This document shows, piece by piece, positions 46,631 through 56,499 of a stretch of DNA of 64,000 nt; the first letter of the stretch is position 1, and the number at the start of each line of letters is the position of its first letter. The DNA is taken from NCBI GenBank assembly GCA_036250225.1, contig JAPZLL010000026.1, positions 434,001 to 498,000 on the forward strand, in the 5' to 3' direction. Position numbers and translations under genes: made by a program. The stretch is from Cercophora sp. LCS_1. Its lineage: Eukaryota; Ascomycota; Sordariomycetes; Sordariales; Lasiosphaeriaceae. The notes under the pieces are model-generated. The model was given only the letters and a program-made list of their open reading frames with translations. It searched no databases and had not been told where the DNA came from.

Positions 46631-47605
46631 ATGACCAACGAAATGCGCGCCATCAAAATCCTCGGCCCCTCCACCTCCCCAACCCCAGCCCTCACCACCC
46701 ATCCCATCCCAACGCCAACCGACAACCAAGTCCTCATCCGCGTGCACGCTGCCGGCCTCACCGCAGACGAAGTTACCTGGCCCGAACTCTACCACCTCGC
46801 CTCGCGCATCCCAGGCCACGACATCTCGGGCGTCGTCGCGTCCCTCTCGCCCACCTACACCGGCCCTCTGAAAGTCGGCTCCCAAGTCTACGCCATGCTC
46901 GACGCCAACGGCGGCGAAGGCCAAGCCGAGTACGTCCTTGCTTCGCCGGATGAAGTCGCGCTGAAACCGCGGACTTTGTCGCACGCCGAGGCGTCTGCGT
47001 TGCCTATTCCCGCCGTTACGGCGTATGAGGGACTGCTGAAGCATGCGGGGCTGGAAGAGGGGATGAGAGTTTTGGTTACTGGGGCGAGTGGTGCAGTTGG
47101 GGTTGTGGTTGTGCAGTTGGCCAAGATTTTAAGGGGGGCTGAGGTTGTGGGGTTGGCTTCTGCGGAGAAGGCGGAATTTCTGAGGGGACTAGGGGTTAAT
47201 GAGGTAGTTGATTATCGGGAGGAGCGTTGGGAAGGGAGCGTTGGGACCGTGGATGTTGTTTTTGACACGGTGGGTGGAGATGTGTTGAAGCGGGCTTGGG
47301 CGCTCGTGAAGAGTGGAGGGATTGTGGTGACAGTTGGGCCGCCGGCTGAGTGGGCGTATAATGACAAGGTTGTGCCGGAGGAGGCGACAACATATCCGGG
47401 GGTGAGGTACAAGTACTTTATTGTGTCGCCGGATAGGGAGGCGTTGGGGAAAATCGCCGCGTGGATTGATGAGGGGAGGTTGAAGACTGGACCGGTGGTA
47501 GAGTTCCCGGTTGAGAGAGGTGTTGAGGCTTGGGGGTTTGCCGGACGGAGGGGAAGGTCAGGGAAGACGGTGATCAATTTTGTGACTGAGGAACAAAAGG
47601 CTTAA
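46631..47605 (+). CDS. MDR-family quinone oxidoreductase-like enzyme, zinc-less
   Basis: Single exon, 324 aa. It is a medium-chain dehydrogenase/reductase: a GroES-like N-terminal half (VLIRVHAAGLTADEV, IPGHDISGVV) and a Rossmann half with the NAD(P)H loop VLVTGASGAVGVVVVQLAK. The Cys ligands of structural and catalytic zinc are missing, as in quinone reductase-like members. Expected to be cytosolic and to reduce a quinone or enone with NADPH; substrate unknown. An ATG four codons in is an equally good start. The coding strand turns from strongly C-rich to strongly G-rich near 46980-47030. Confidence 0.9.
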   Translation: MTNEMRAIKILGPSTSPTPALTTHPIPTPTDNQVLIRVHAAGLTADEVTWPELYHLASRIPGHDISGVVASLSPTYTGPLKVGSQVYAMLDANGGEGQAEYVLASPDEVALKPRTLSHAEASALPIPAVTAYEGLLKHAGLEEGMRVLVTGASGAVGVVVVQLAKILRGAEVVGLASAEKAEFLRGLGVNEVVDYREERWEGSVGTVDVVFDTVGGDVLKRAWALVKSGGIVVTVGPPAEWAYNDKVVPEEATTYPGVRYKYFIVSPDREALGKIAAWIDEGRLKTGPVVEFPVERGVEAWGFAGRRGRSGKTVINFVTEEQKA

Positions 47606-47745
47606 ACTTTACGACCAGTTGAAGGGTTCGAAAAACGAGCATACCATCCCTTGCATTAAACCCTATCTTGCTTGTGGTACTCCGGCTGTCACTGTATGAG
47701 GTATATACATCCCAGAACCCTCTGCTGATGATGGCCCGTTGTGGA

Positions 47746-48309
47746 TTAGCTGCCGTTAAGAACTAGACAACACGCTGCGCACCCTCCTACCATACAGACT
47801 AAGTGGATGGTCGCAATACTAAAAGACAAATTCGTCACAACGCTGCGGTCACCAAAATTTGGGGCCATAGATGAAATCCCAACAACGACCCCCCATACTC
47901 CTATAGCCATATCGAAGACACGAGCAAACGCCCATAGTCCTTTTCTGCCGTAGCAGTTCTTGATGACGGCTGTGAAGAAAGCAAGAGCATCCACAGCAAA
48001 GGCCACACAGATAAAACGCAGCGATTCAACGTGGCCCCCAATTTCCCTGTCGTATTTCCGCGTCTTTTTATCTAGCCCTGCCATATACAAGGCAGTGCAT
48101 ACGACCGCAACGAGCTCGAAGCAGGCGAGGAAGCCACGGGCGATGATGGACCACCATCTCGGATACGGGCTGATTTTGACGTTGTTTTGCGCTCTCTTTT
48201 CGATTTTTTCGGGGGTCCAAGTCGACACTGGAGGAGCTGCTTGCTGTCCCGTGTGAACAGCCCCCCATGCTCCGAGCTCGATGTCGGGGCTTCGAACGGC
48301 CTTTGACAT
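47746..48309 (-). CDS. Four-helix membrane protein (MARVEL-like)
   Basis: Single exon, 187 aa. A 50-residue cytosolic-looking N-terminus is followed by four hydrophobic helices at about 53-77, 96-117, 127-149 and 161-185. The last ends in a Cys cluster (GGCAACCLVL) at the C-terminus. The layout fits the many small fungal MARVEL-like proteins of unknown function; this is judged by topology, not by a specific motif. It converges with the reductase gene, 140 bases away. Confidence 0.75.
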   Translation of the reverse strand: MSKAVRSPDIELGAWGAVHTGQQAAPPVSTWTPEKIEKRAQNNVKISPYPRWWSIIARGFLACFELVAVVCTALYMAGLDKKTRKYDREIGGHVESLRFICVAFAVDALAFFTAVIKNCYGRKGLWAFARVFDMAIGVWGVVVGISSMAPNFGDRSVVTNLSFSIATIHLVCMVGGCAACCLVLNGS

Positions 48310-48942
48310 GGTGGGAAGGTGTGCGATGGTTCGGGTCTCTCGATCACTGCTGTCGGTCGATCTTGGTTAAAGCGTGAGGGTATGTGCCAGAGCTGGATCG
48401 CGCTGGTTTTTAAGCAATCATGTAACGTCGTGTCGAAGTGCTGGGCCGAGGCCTCGTAATGAGCCCGATTCAGACCCTGCATGGAAAAAGGGGCTCATTT
48501 CACCGTCCCGCCCTTACTTTACTGCCACCCAGCCCATCACATGGAATCAGCGGGCATCTTTGTGTCCTTGAGGCCGCCTTGTTGTGCCACGACCCGACAG
48601 AATGGAACATCCAAGATTGACGATTTTTGCCGGAAGGAGATGTCCACGATTGGTACCGGAAGAAACGCACTTTAACAACTAACACACAACAACCCTCATG
48701 GTATTGGCCAAAGTGCGAACTCCGCCACGGGAGTATAGTCTCGATGCTCAATATCCTATTTGCAATGTTATATTCCCGGCGTTATCAACCTTCCCAAAGT
48801 GGCAGCAACTTTCTTCAATGGGGGCAAGGACAATGCGATGAACCGCGCGTTTATCTAAACCAAGGAGGGAATCGCGCGTCTGAAAACACGAGCCAAAATA
48901 AACTCCCGACACACACGCAAACACCCCTAAATAGGGGCAACC
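48310..48942. other. Intergenic
   Basis: Promoter of the membrane protein and flank of the hydrolase relic. No supported gene. Confidence 0.35.
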
Positions 48943-49200
48943 CTACCTAACCTTATCCAAAACCCGACTCACAACCGCCCACCCATCCCTCGTCGCGCCC
49001 TCTCCCGTCAAATACTACTACCCTGCCGTCTCATTTCCCCTAAGAACCCACTGCGCCCAATAGGCGCCAATCGTCCCAAACTTGCCACCATTCGTCTGCA
49101 TATACGTCCCGCCATGTCCCCGATCTGCGCGTGGGCTTCTACGCCGCCACAGCTCCAGCCTGCTGCTGTGATGCGGGAGTCGTCAATGTTGGGTTGCGTT
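48943..49200 (-). pseudogene. Relic of a secreted alpha/beta hydrolase (feruloyl esterase/depolymerase-like)
   Basis: Two fragments of one family are visible on the minus strand. The first (about 49110-49195) has a nucleophile-like SRITAAGWSCGG; the second (about 48943-49115), in another frame, has HGGTYMQTNGGKFG, YWAQWVLRGNE and, after two adjacent TAG stops at 49015-49020, RDGWAVVSRVLD. In intact members these segments are separated by a stretch that includes the acid residue, so the middle has been deleted. There is no usable start and no open frame. The remains are too short to name the substrate. Confidence 0.7.
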
Positions 49201-49441
49201 TACCTTGTTTGGAAGCTTGGTCAAAATGACGAACTTGGATCCGGGATTTGGTTGGGGCGCATACAAGACGACTGTGTGAGCGAACCGTGGCACCCAATAC
49301 AACCGGTCCGAGAAAGCAATTTACCCGTGTTCTTTTATGGCCTTTCGCTAATCCCAACGTCTCAGCTACCAAAATGCACCGTTTTACCTTGTAATCCTCC
49401 AAAGACACCAAATACCAGACGTTTGCCCTCCTCTCCATCCC

Positions 49442-50804
49442 TCAAGCCAATGGCTTCTGCGCCCAAGCAACTCCCCTACTTGGATGTTAGCCGAACATAT
49501 GTCTCGAGAGGAAGAGGTCAAAGGTACTCACCAGGTGTTGTATGGCTGCTGGTTCCTCTGCTTCAACCCCGAGCGAACCTTGGCCAACCAGACCTGCACA
49601 TCCGCATATCCCCAGCCCAGAACCGTAGTCATCAGGTACAGCACGTAGCCCTCCAGCCCCAGCTCAGCCGCAAGTTTGTTGAACCGTCCAACATCCTTCA
49701 TCCTCTTTTCCGCCGGCCAATCGCCAATAGGCACCTTTACATGCCGCGTCTGCACATCTGGGAAACCCGCTTCTTTCATCCACTCGGCAAAGGTATCGTC
49801 ATCACAAATCCGGAGAGTCCGTCCCGTCCTCTCGGCGCACTCGGTAAAAGCGGTGAACCAGTCGCCCCAGATGCTATCCTCGGGAAACGTGTTGTTGTTG
49901 GACCGGACGACAATGCTGCAGTCCATATGCTCTACCCAGCCTCCGGGCTTGAGACACCGGTAGCATTCCTTGTATACCTTGACCCAGTCCTCAATGGAGC
50001 CCATCATCCATCGGATGTGGATATAGTCAAAGGTTTCGTCGCGAAATGTCCAGGTTTTGGACAGGTCGTCAATCTCGAATCGGCAGTTAGGAGGTACCCA
50101 GGATGGCTGATTCGGAGCAAGATCGACTCCGACGACGTCAGCGGATGGGTATTCATCTGCAAAGTCGCTGAAAAGAAGCGTCAGGTTAGCAACCATTCCA
50201 CTTGGAGTACTATTACTGGAACAGGCGTACATGGCCCAAATACCCGTCCCCGTCCCGACATCGAGGACGGTTTGCGGGTTTTCGATTGGAGCGAGACAGA
50301 GTTTGTCTTCCAAAGCTAGGTAGAGCATGTGGTGGCTGGTGATTTGCATAGCATGTCAGTTTTTTTTTAGTTTTTTTGGAGGGGAAAGTGAGGGGGAAGA
50401 CAGCTGCCTACTTGACATCGGCTCCTTCAAGCTGGATGTCGTCGCTGGGTCCCCAGTACTCGGTGCCGGCCAAGTTGCGAAAGGTTCGTCCATGAAGCTG
50501 CCGTTGCTCGAAAATTGCCGAGTTGATAGAGGCCGTAGACTGCGATTCCCTTGTTTATACGTAAGCCCCATTCACGCCCCTGTCCGAGTCTACGAACTCG
50601 TTGTCCTCGTCGAAGTCTACGCCTTCATCCAGTCTGGGATCCTGAGGGCAAGGTTAATCCCTATCGTGCAGTTTGGATCTTGCGGGAGAGGATGATTACC
50701 GCAGCAATAGTTGCCTCATCAGGGGCTGCACCTGTAGGGGCCGGGGAAGCAGCAGAGGGCGAAGCCGAGGCAGCTGGGGCAGCTGGGTTGGTGGTGTCTG
50801 CCAT
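49442..50804 (-). CDS. TAM-type SAM-dependent methyltransferase (LaeA-like superfamily)
   Basis: Six exons (minus): 50700-50804, 50594-50641, 50412-50539, 50231-50335, 49532-50167 and 49442-49478, giving 352 aa. An Ala/Pro-rich N-terminus and an acidic stretch lead to STASINSAIFEQ, HGRTF, HHMLYLALEDKL and the SAM site VLDVGTGTGIWAIDFADEYP, joined across an intron; GVDLAPNQPSWVPPN and FDYIHIRWMMGSI follow. These are the hallmarks of the fungal TAM methyltransferases. The last exon restores the usual end with AQKPLA. The boundary of exons 2 and 3 is uncertain: an in-frame TAA lies between them and a 54-bp intron with a weak donor (GTAGAC) was assumed. Its substrate is unknown. Confidence 0.8.
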
Positions 50805-52054
50805 TGTGATTCCTGAAGGCGAGACAATCGAGAGCAATTCGACTGCAGCCCCGCCCAGGCACTAGAATTGAAGGAGCATGGTGGTGGTGTGCTTTTTGAA
50901 TGACGACGAGGTTTCTTTGTCGGGTTCCCCGCATTAGCTTGCGCCAGTCCGTCGGGAAGGGATCCTGCCGCAGGCCAAGCGAGGAGGCAAACGGTGGCGT
51001 CAGGAAACGCGCCCACACAAGCATCTAGAATCTGCGGAGGGTGCCCAACCCGGTAAGCGTGGCCCGGGGTCCGCGGAAACAGAGCTTTGGTTTGACCTCG
51101 CCATGGCTCTGCAGGACCTTGACTCGCACAATATTGCGCGCCAAGCCGGCGGTGAATACCATGTCTCGAGCCGCCGTCCTCCAGCGACTGACCTGCCTGT
51201 CTCGGATTTGCTAATTTGGATTGTCGGCGAAAATAACAAGCTTCGTGGGGTCCCGAAGGTGGCGATCATTGCCCACAAAACCGCCAAAGGCGCCTATGTG
51301 ATCGTGAGGTCTGCCAGCAATGCCTCAAGGCAAGAATTCTCATGAAACCTGTGGGTTATCAATTGCCAACCCTGGAGCACTTTTTTTTACCCTGCATGAT
51401 TCGTAGTTTGGCACTTGTTCGAGTTGCCCGACCAAAACTGTCAAGAATGGCGAGCATGTGCCGACACAAGTCACTTCTCTCGGGAGAAGAACTCATCCCA
51501 GTCGTGCTTGCGGTGAAAAAGTTTGGCTACCTATCCCTGTGCTTTTTGGCTTGGAACTCGTAGCTGGGGAGCTCTTAGTTGTCAGCTGTAGGGCCGCTAG
51601 CACGTATGATGATAGCTGATACTTGCAAAAATATAATAATTAGATGGTATCCAGTTCCCCCTAATCACCAGCAGCTTCCAGCTAGATTTCGGGAAGACGA
51701 CTGAGGTTGTCTCACCGCTGCCATATTGTTGGACATAATCTCGTATTCCCCTTTAAGAAGCGACGGTCCGGTTCGGGACTTGCATCGGCATTACTCAGCG
51801 TCATAACATGATACTTTGCCAAGTGAAGGATCGACACCAATCGTTTTCTCAAAGAAGAAGCGATTCAATTTTTGTTGGTCATTCTCCATGGATTCAACCC
51901 ACAACAAGGTCCGGAATTCCAAAGTCCCAACCGAAATCCGAAGGTCGGCGGATGAAGTCACGATGACACCACCCCTCGAGGCACTGTACATAAATGACAC
52001 GATCGTCTTTCTTCAAGAGATTAGATTCAACAGAGAAGGCAACCGGGTCTTTTT

Positions 52055-52097
<43 letters not shown>

Positions 52098-52134
52098 CCA
52101 TCACCATCATCCACCAGAGCAACACTCTCTCACC
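50805..52134. other. Intergenic, divergent promoters
   Basis: Serves the methyltransferase (minus) and the cupin (plus). No supported gene except a possible leader extension of the cupin from 51994, including a CAT repeat. Confidence 0.4.
52057..52110 (+). repeat. CAT/CAC trinucleotide microsatellite, about 18 units
   Basis: An almost perfect run of CAT with a few CAC units ends 24 bases before the cupin ATG. In the frame of that ATG it reads as about 18 His; in the frame of the downstream exon it reads as Ser. Confidence 0.9.
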
Positions 52135-52589
52135 ATGGCCTCAAACACCAACAAGTACCCCATCCTGCTCCTGCTCCTGCTCCTTCCAAGAACTCTGGTC
52201 TAACCAAGTGTAGCGCCTCCCGACCTAGGGAAATCCTCAAAATCCTCTACGACTACGAGTTGACCAACTCGCCTGGCAAATCCATCGTCGGCATCGAGGT
52301 CTTCCTCCCTCCGGGAGCCTGGACTCCTCCACACACGCACGCGGGAGCGCAGGTAGCCGTGTACGTCCTCGAGGGCGAGTTCCTGAGCGGAATGAACGGA
52401 AATCCACCCAAAGTTTACAAGGCCGGAGAGGGCTTTGTTGAACGTCCAGGATGCCATCACACCGTGGGGGACAACAACAGCGAGACCGAGCCGATGAGAG
52501 CAATTGCTGTCGCGGTTGTCGACACTTCTGTACTCAAGACCGAAAAGGGATATGCTGCGTTGACTGTTTTGGATCCTGGGTATGAGTAA
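52135..52589 (+). CDS. Small cupin-fold protein
   Basis: Exons 52135-52154 and 52214-52589 give 131 aa. The ATG has an excellent context (CACCATGG). The 59-bp intron has GTACCC, GTCTAAC and TAG signals and joins a seven-codon exon to ASRPREILKILYDYEL. The cupin barrel shows motif 1 PPHTHAGAQVAVYVLEGEF, with the metal-binding His pair and Glu, and motif 2 GEGFVERPGCHHTVGDN with the last His. A single metal ion is expected; the reaction is unknown. An ATG at 51994, in frame with the first exon, would add 47 residues with an 18-His run. The region upstream in the exon-2 frame is also open but is probably leader. Confidence 0.8.
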
Positions 52590-52765
52590 TGTGGACCGGG
52601 TACCTAGGTATACGTCTTTCTACGTCGTATCATTTTATCATACACGACGAGGTTAAGGTATCCAATGTCAGTTAGCTTTCAATTGGGGGTGGTCGCCTCG
52701 GTAATCAGAATATCTTGTGGTCAGTACCAGCGAGCTTGAAATCCTTGTCTCCATTTCTCTCCATC

Positions 52766-54529
52766 TCAGACCAGATCAGTCCATGCCCAAGGCAGCTGTC
52801 TTGATTCGGGAGGGTCACTAACTACATGCAACCTCAAAACGGACTCTACCAATGTGTAACTATTCTCTCTCCCGGCTTCCCTCAGTAAGAACGTGTTTCC
52901 CCACGTAGAAAAGACGGCCAATCGATCGCCTTCAACAGCCGAGTGGCTAAGAACAACCCGTTTACCAGTCGTCAATACCAACCGGCACGGGCGTTTATAA
53001 TAACTTCTTGGAAACCGTTTGTCTTTGTGTAGAAAAAACTTCAAGTTTTCAGGGCCCCCATTGATCGTGTAAAAACTTGCTGAAAGGTGGTCTAATTCGA
53101 GTTTCCTAGACAGCCACGACCGTGGATCGATAGAACCGATAGTCTTTACATCTGTAGCTTCGCTCAGAGACTTGAAGAGGCATGCAACTTGGTGAAAGAT
53201 GGAATGCCGCCCCCAGAGCGGCCTCACGTGGTTTTCCAGCCATTCGACAGTGGCAAATCTGGTCTCAACATCGTCATCCAAGTAAAAGGGCTGGCTGATA
53301 CGTTCCGAAACAGTGTCCCACATCAGTGTGGAGAGTGATATTTTGGGCGTATCGTCGCCAAACTTGTACTCAACATCATAACCGTCGTCCACACGGTAAT
53401 CGGCAGCCCAGGCGCTAGCAAATGCCTTCATCTCTGATGGGGCTCTGTCCCGAAGAGAGCCCCAGTCAGGGACCCATGAGGGTATTCCTGTAACTCTGCG
53501 GCCTGGTGTGCTAGCCAGAAACAGGATGTCTTCAAGCGTGTGATGCTCAGCGAGGAGGCGCGTTGCTCGAACAAAGACTTCGGCAATAGTTTGGTCGTAG
53601 TCGATCTTGAGTGCCCGTAGCGCTGCAGGGAAGACGGCTCGAAGCGCGTAAAGGAGGTCCCGAGGGTCCGTCGCAGACTTTGTGCACGAGGAGTGAATGA
53701 GAAGAAGGGCATCTCGCTCTTTTCTGTCAAGGTTTCCGATGCTACGGACCGATGGGAGATAGTAGTCCATCACCACATCGTCGGGGCAAAACAGTGACAA
53801 ATGAGATATCGCCATGCTCCACTGCCCCGTGAGGGCGCTGGGGTCTCTTGATAGAGCAGTCTTCAGGGTAGTCAGGTCCAACGGTCCGACGCCTCCGGCG
53901 TAGATAGCGCATCTTCGCGCCAAGGCAACCTCCTGCACTGTCCACACTCTTGTCCAGTACGGGTGGGCGGGCAGAAATGAACCCGAGGTCCCCAATGGGA
54001 CGGCGTCTTTGGCTGCTTGCTGGATGCGGAAGAAAGCCTTTTCGATTGACTCTTGCGGAACTGTGTCGTCCAAGTTGAGCCAGACGACGACCAACTTTGC
54101 GTTGTGGAAGATTTGCCCCATCATTCCGACTTGTGTGTTCTTTTCCGGGATCGAATCTTGGTTGATACAGATGGCGTCAATCCAAACGAGGGTCCTGCTG
54201 AACCATTTCCGTCGAAGGCGTCGCATCGCCGACTCCGCGTTGGTCGTGATGTGAAGCGGTTTGCCATCGCAGTAAACCACTCGATCGCGTGGTTGCTCTC
54301 CCCAAATGTACGACAGTGCCTGATAAGAGGGTGCGTCGTCGATCCTTGCAACGACAAACGTAAAACGGATGGCTGACTGCGGAGTGGGAGAGGGCAGAAG
54401 GCGGATGAGGCGGATGTCCCTCTCGGTCTCGAGCGGCAGGTATGCGTATGAAGTCTTCTTTCTTCGATCGCTTAGAGACAAGGGAAACCTGGAAAGCCCC
54501 ACAGAAGGCGCTGATGTGTTTTCATCCAT
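52766..54529 (-). CDS. HET-domain (heterokaryon incompatibility-type) protein
   Basis: Single exon, 587 aa from the ATG at 54529. An in-frame ATG at 54763 would add 78 residues without HET features. YAYLPLETERDIRLIRLLPS begins the usual short N-terminus. The HET domain (about 65-210) has ALSYIWGE, LVWIDAICINQDSIPEKN and HPYWTRVWTVQEVALARRC. The C-terminal part (DPRDLLYALRAVFP, IPSWVPDWG and beyond) is the common variable region of this family. It belongs to the classical HET group and is quite different from the HET protein at 32.8-35.0 kb. Likely role: non-self recognition or cell-death signalling, by family only. Confidence 0.93.
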   Translation of the reverse strand: MDENTSAPSVGLSRFPLSLSDRRKKTSYAYLPLETERDIRLIRLLPSPTPQSAIRFTFVVARIDDAPSYQALSYIWGEQPRDRVVYCDGKPLHITTNAESAMRRLRRKWFSRTLVWIDAICINQDSIPEKNTQVGMMGQIFHNAKLVVVWLNLDDTVPQESIEKAFFRIQQAAKDAVPLGTSGSFLPAHPYWTRVWTVQEVALARRCAIYAGGVGPLDLTTLKTALSRDPSALTGQWSMAISHLSLFCPDDVVMDYYLPSVRSIGNLDRKERDALLLIHSSCTKSATDPRDLLYALRAVFPAALRALKIDYDQTIAEVFVRATRLLAEHHTLEDILFLASTPGRRVTGIPSWVPDWGSLRDRAPSEMKAFASAWAADYRVDDGYDVEYKFGDDTPKISLSTLMWDTVSERISQPFYLDDDVETRFATVEWLENHVRPLWGRHSIFHQVACLFKSLSEATDVKTIGSIDPRSWLSRKLELDHLSASFYTINGGPENLKFFLHKDKRFPRSYYKRPCRLVLTTGKRVVLSHSAVEGDRLAVFSTWGNTFLLREAGRENSYTLVESVLRLHVVSDPPESRQLPWAWTDLV

Positions 54530-55175
54530 CCCGGGATCAAAGATGCAGGAATAGCAAGGTGGGAGGGAGTTCGGGAGATGCGGTGAGGCTGGTGACCCCG
54601 CTCGGTGGGCCCAAAGGCGTGGCAGGAGCAACCACCCCTGCATTGGCAACGATGCAGCCAATGAAACTGGCGAGCGCTCTGTCACACTTGCCCTGGCAAA
54701 CCGCAACAAGATGGCTTGTGTCTCCTCAATCTTGCTTTCAGCTGGGAAGGAGTGAACGCTCACAAAAGTGAAGCAATGGGTCGCAATTGCAAAGATAGAT
54801 GTTGGTTTGTCTAGGTCTCAGTAGGAATGTCTCCATGTCTCAATGTCGTCCTGCGTGGTGTTGTTTTGGATTTCAGGGGCTGGATCGTTGGCGTGACAGC
54901 TATGGGTACGATCCCCTGTTGGGTGGCAAGAACAAGATTGAGTGTCAGTGCATGAGATGGGGTGAAACTCGATTTAAATTGTCTTGGAGTATGGTAGAGA
55001 TAGGCTAAGAAAGATGATGCTTCTATCTCTTTAGTCCCCCCATACTGTGCAGAGTATCCCACCAACTTTTTTCTTCTTTTTTCTTGCTACTCCACCCGCT
55101 ATCTCCCGCTCAGAGACCACAACAGCCCAAACCTGACCTTGGAAGCGGGCATCAACGTATAGCTGACCGTTTTGG
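54530..55175. other. Intergenic
   Basis: HET promoter and 3' flank of the first C2H2-like gene. No supported gene. Confidence 0.35.
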
Positions 55176-56499
55176 TCAACCGTTCCAAGAGTGAGCGTAG
55201 CACCCACTGTGGGCGTAAAGACCGAAGCCATAACCATCAACAGGATAACCGTCCGTCTGCTCCGCCTCATGCCAAGTCCCCATGGATTGTTGTCTGCTCA
55301 AGCTGTCGGGTTGCGTCACCTCCTCATGGTCCGCTGCCGTGACATATTCCAGTCCTGGCGATGGGGCATGTGTGACACGAGTCATCCGTGGTGGAGGAGG
55401 ATCCATGGTCGTTTCAGCAGTTTCCTGTCCTCCGGCATGATCGCGGTAAGCTCCGAGGAGGCGACCCCCAAACATGCGGAGTTCACCGCGTTGATGTGCA
55501 GGGTAACGGTTAACCAGGGTGTCAAGATGGCCCTGGTCAATGAAGGACTGCACGGCACGACAAGAATCCTGCTCGAAGACTGGCCTGGGGTAAGGAGTTT
55601 CCGGAAATTCAACGCCTGGAAAAAGCACGCCGTAAATTTGATACCAACGCCACTCATACACGGTACCATCAAAGTGGTCGGTTGGTTTTCCACGGGGCTT
55701 CATGAGTTCCCATTGCTTGTCCGTGATCGATGATGGTACAAGTTCACGTTTGTTGCACCTCTTTGAGGCGGTGTGTTGCCTCCACTCGGGATCCTTTCGT
55801 GGGCCATGGAAGACGAGCCCACACCGGGGACACCGGATGGGAGCCTGGTTGCGGTGGTATCGGCCAAGATGAAGCCGAACATCGGTAATGCGGCTAAGCT
55901 TCATGCCAAAACAGTGCTGGTGAGATTCTGGGTCCCGCTTGGTAAAAGGGCAGGCAAAAGACTTGTGAGGGGCCGTTGTTTCCTGGCGAGGACCTTTCTC
56001 GTCCCCGGAGGGGGATTGTTGCCTTGAACGCAGCTGGGTGCCGCCGGATCGGGCTGGGGATCCTGGAGGTGCCGGATAGCTGGGGCTCAAAGATTGTCCA
56101 TCGGGTATTTGCGGAGGTGGGTATTCAGGGCTGTCAACTAAGTCCCAACATTGGGGTCCGAACTGGTATTGCTGTGCGAGGAGTCAACAGCAAGTCTCGG
56201 GCAAGGGCATGTGTGTGGACCATAAGCGTACAGTCATGTCTGAACATAAAGAAATACTCTTGGCGCGATGGCGCGAGCAGAGAAAATGATGCGGTGGGCT
56301 GCTGCGATTGAGACCCAAGCGTTGATCCCACCGATGTGGGACTGATCGGTGGGCTCGGATGAGACCGGATAGGATGATGCGATGTGTGTTGGTGAAGTGA
56401 GCCCAGTGTTGGATTAGGGAGATTGTTTTCTTCGGTTCCAGGTCGAAAAGGGGGAGGGTGATGTGGGAGAGGCGAAAACGCCTCGACTATTTGATCCAT
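55176..56499 (-). CDS. C2H2-like zinc-finger protein, local family member 1
   Basis: Proposed exons (minus) 56221-56499 and 55176-56171, 424 aa. The second exon is secure; the junction is not, because the donor (GTCCAC) is weak and other splices are possible. The N-terminus is Pro/Ser/His-rich. The core has CPFTKRDPESHQHCFGMKLSRI, DVRLHLGRYH, IRCPRCGLVFHGPRKDPEWRQH and C, two fused C2H2-like units typical of a large fungal family, then KQWELM and WYQIYGVLFPGVEFPETPYP. The tail is low in complexity. Members are presumed nuclear, but no target is known. Two relatives lie within 4 kb to the right and a HET gene just to the left. Confidence 0.7.

Noticed and set aside
51816..52134. Poly-Ser reading of the CAT repeat as the start of the cupin
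   Set aside because: This frame joins the cupin only if the intron at 52155-52213 is not spliced; the spliced model has a better start context and branch site.
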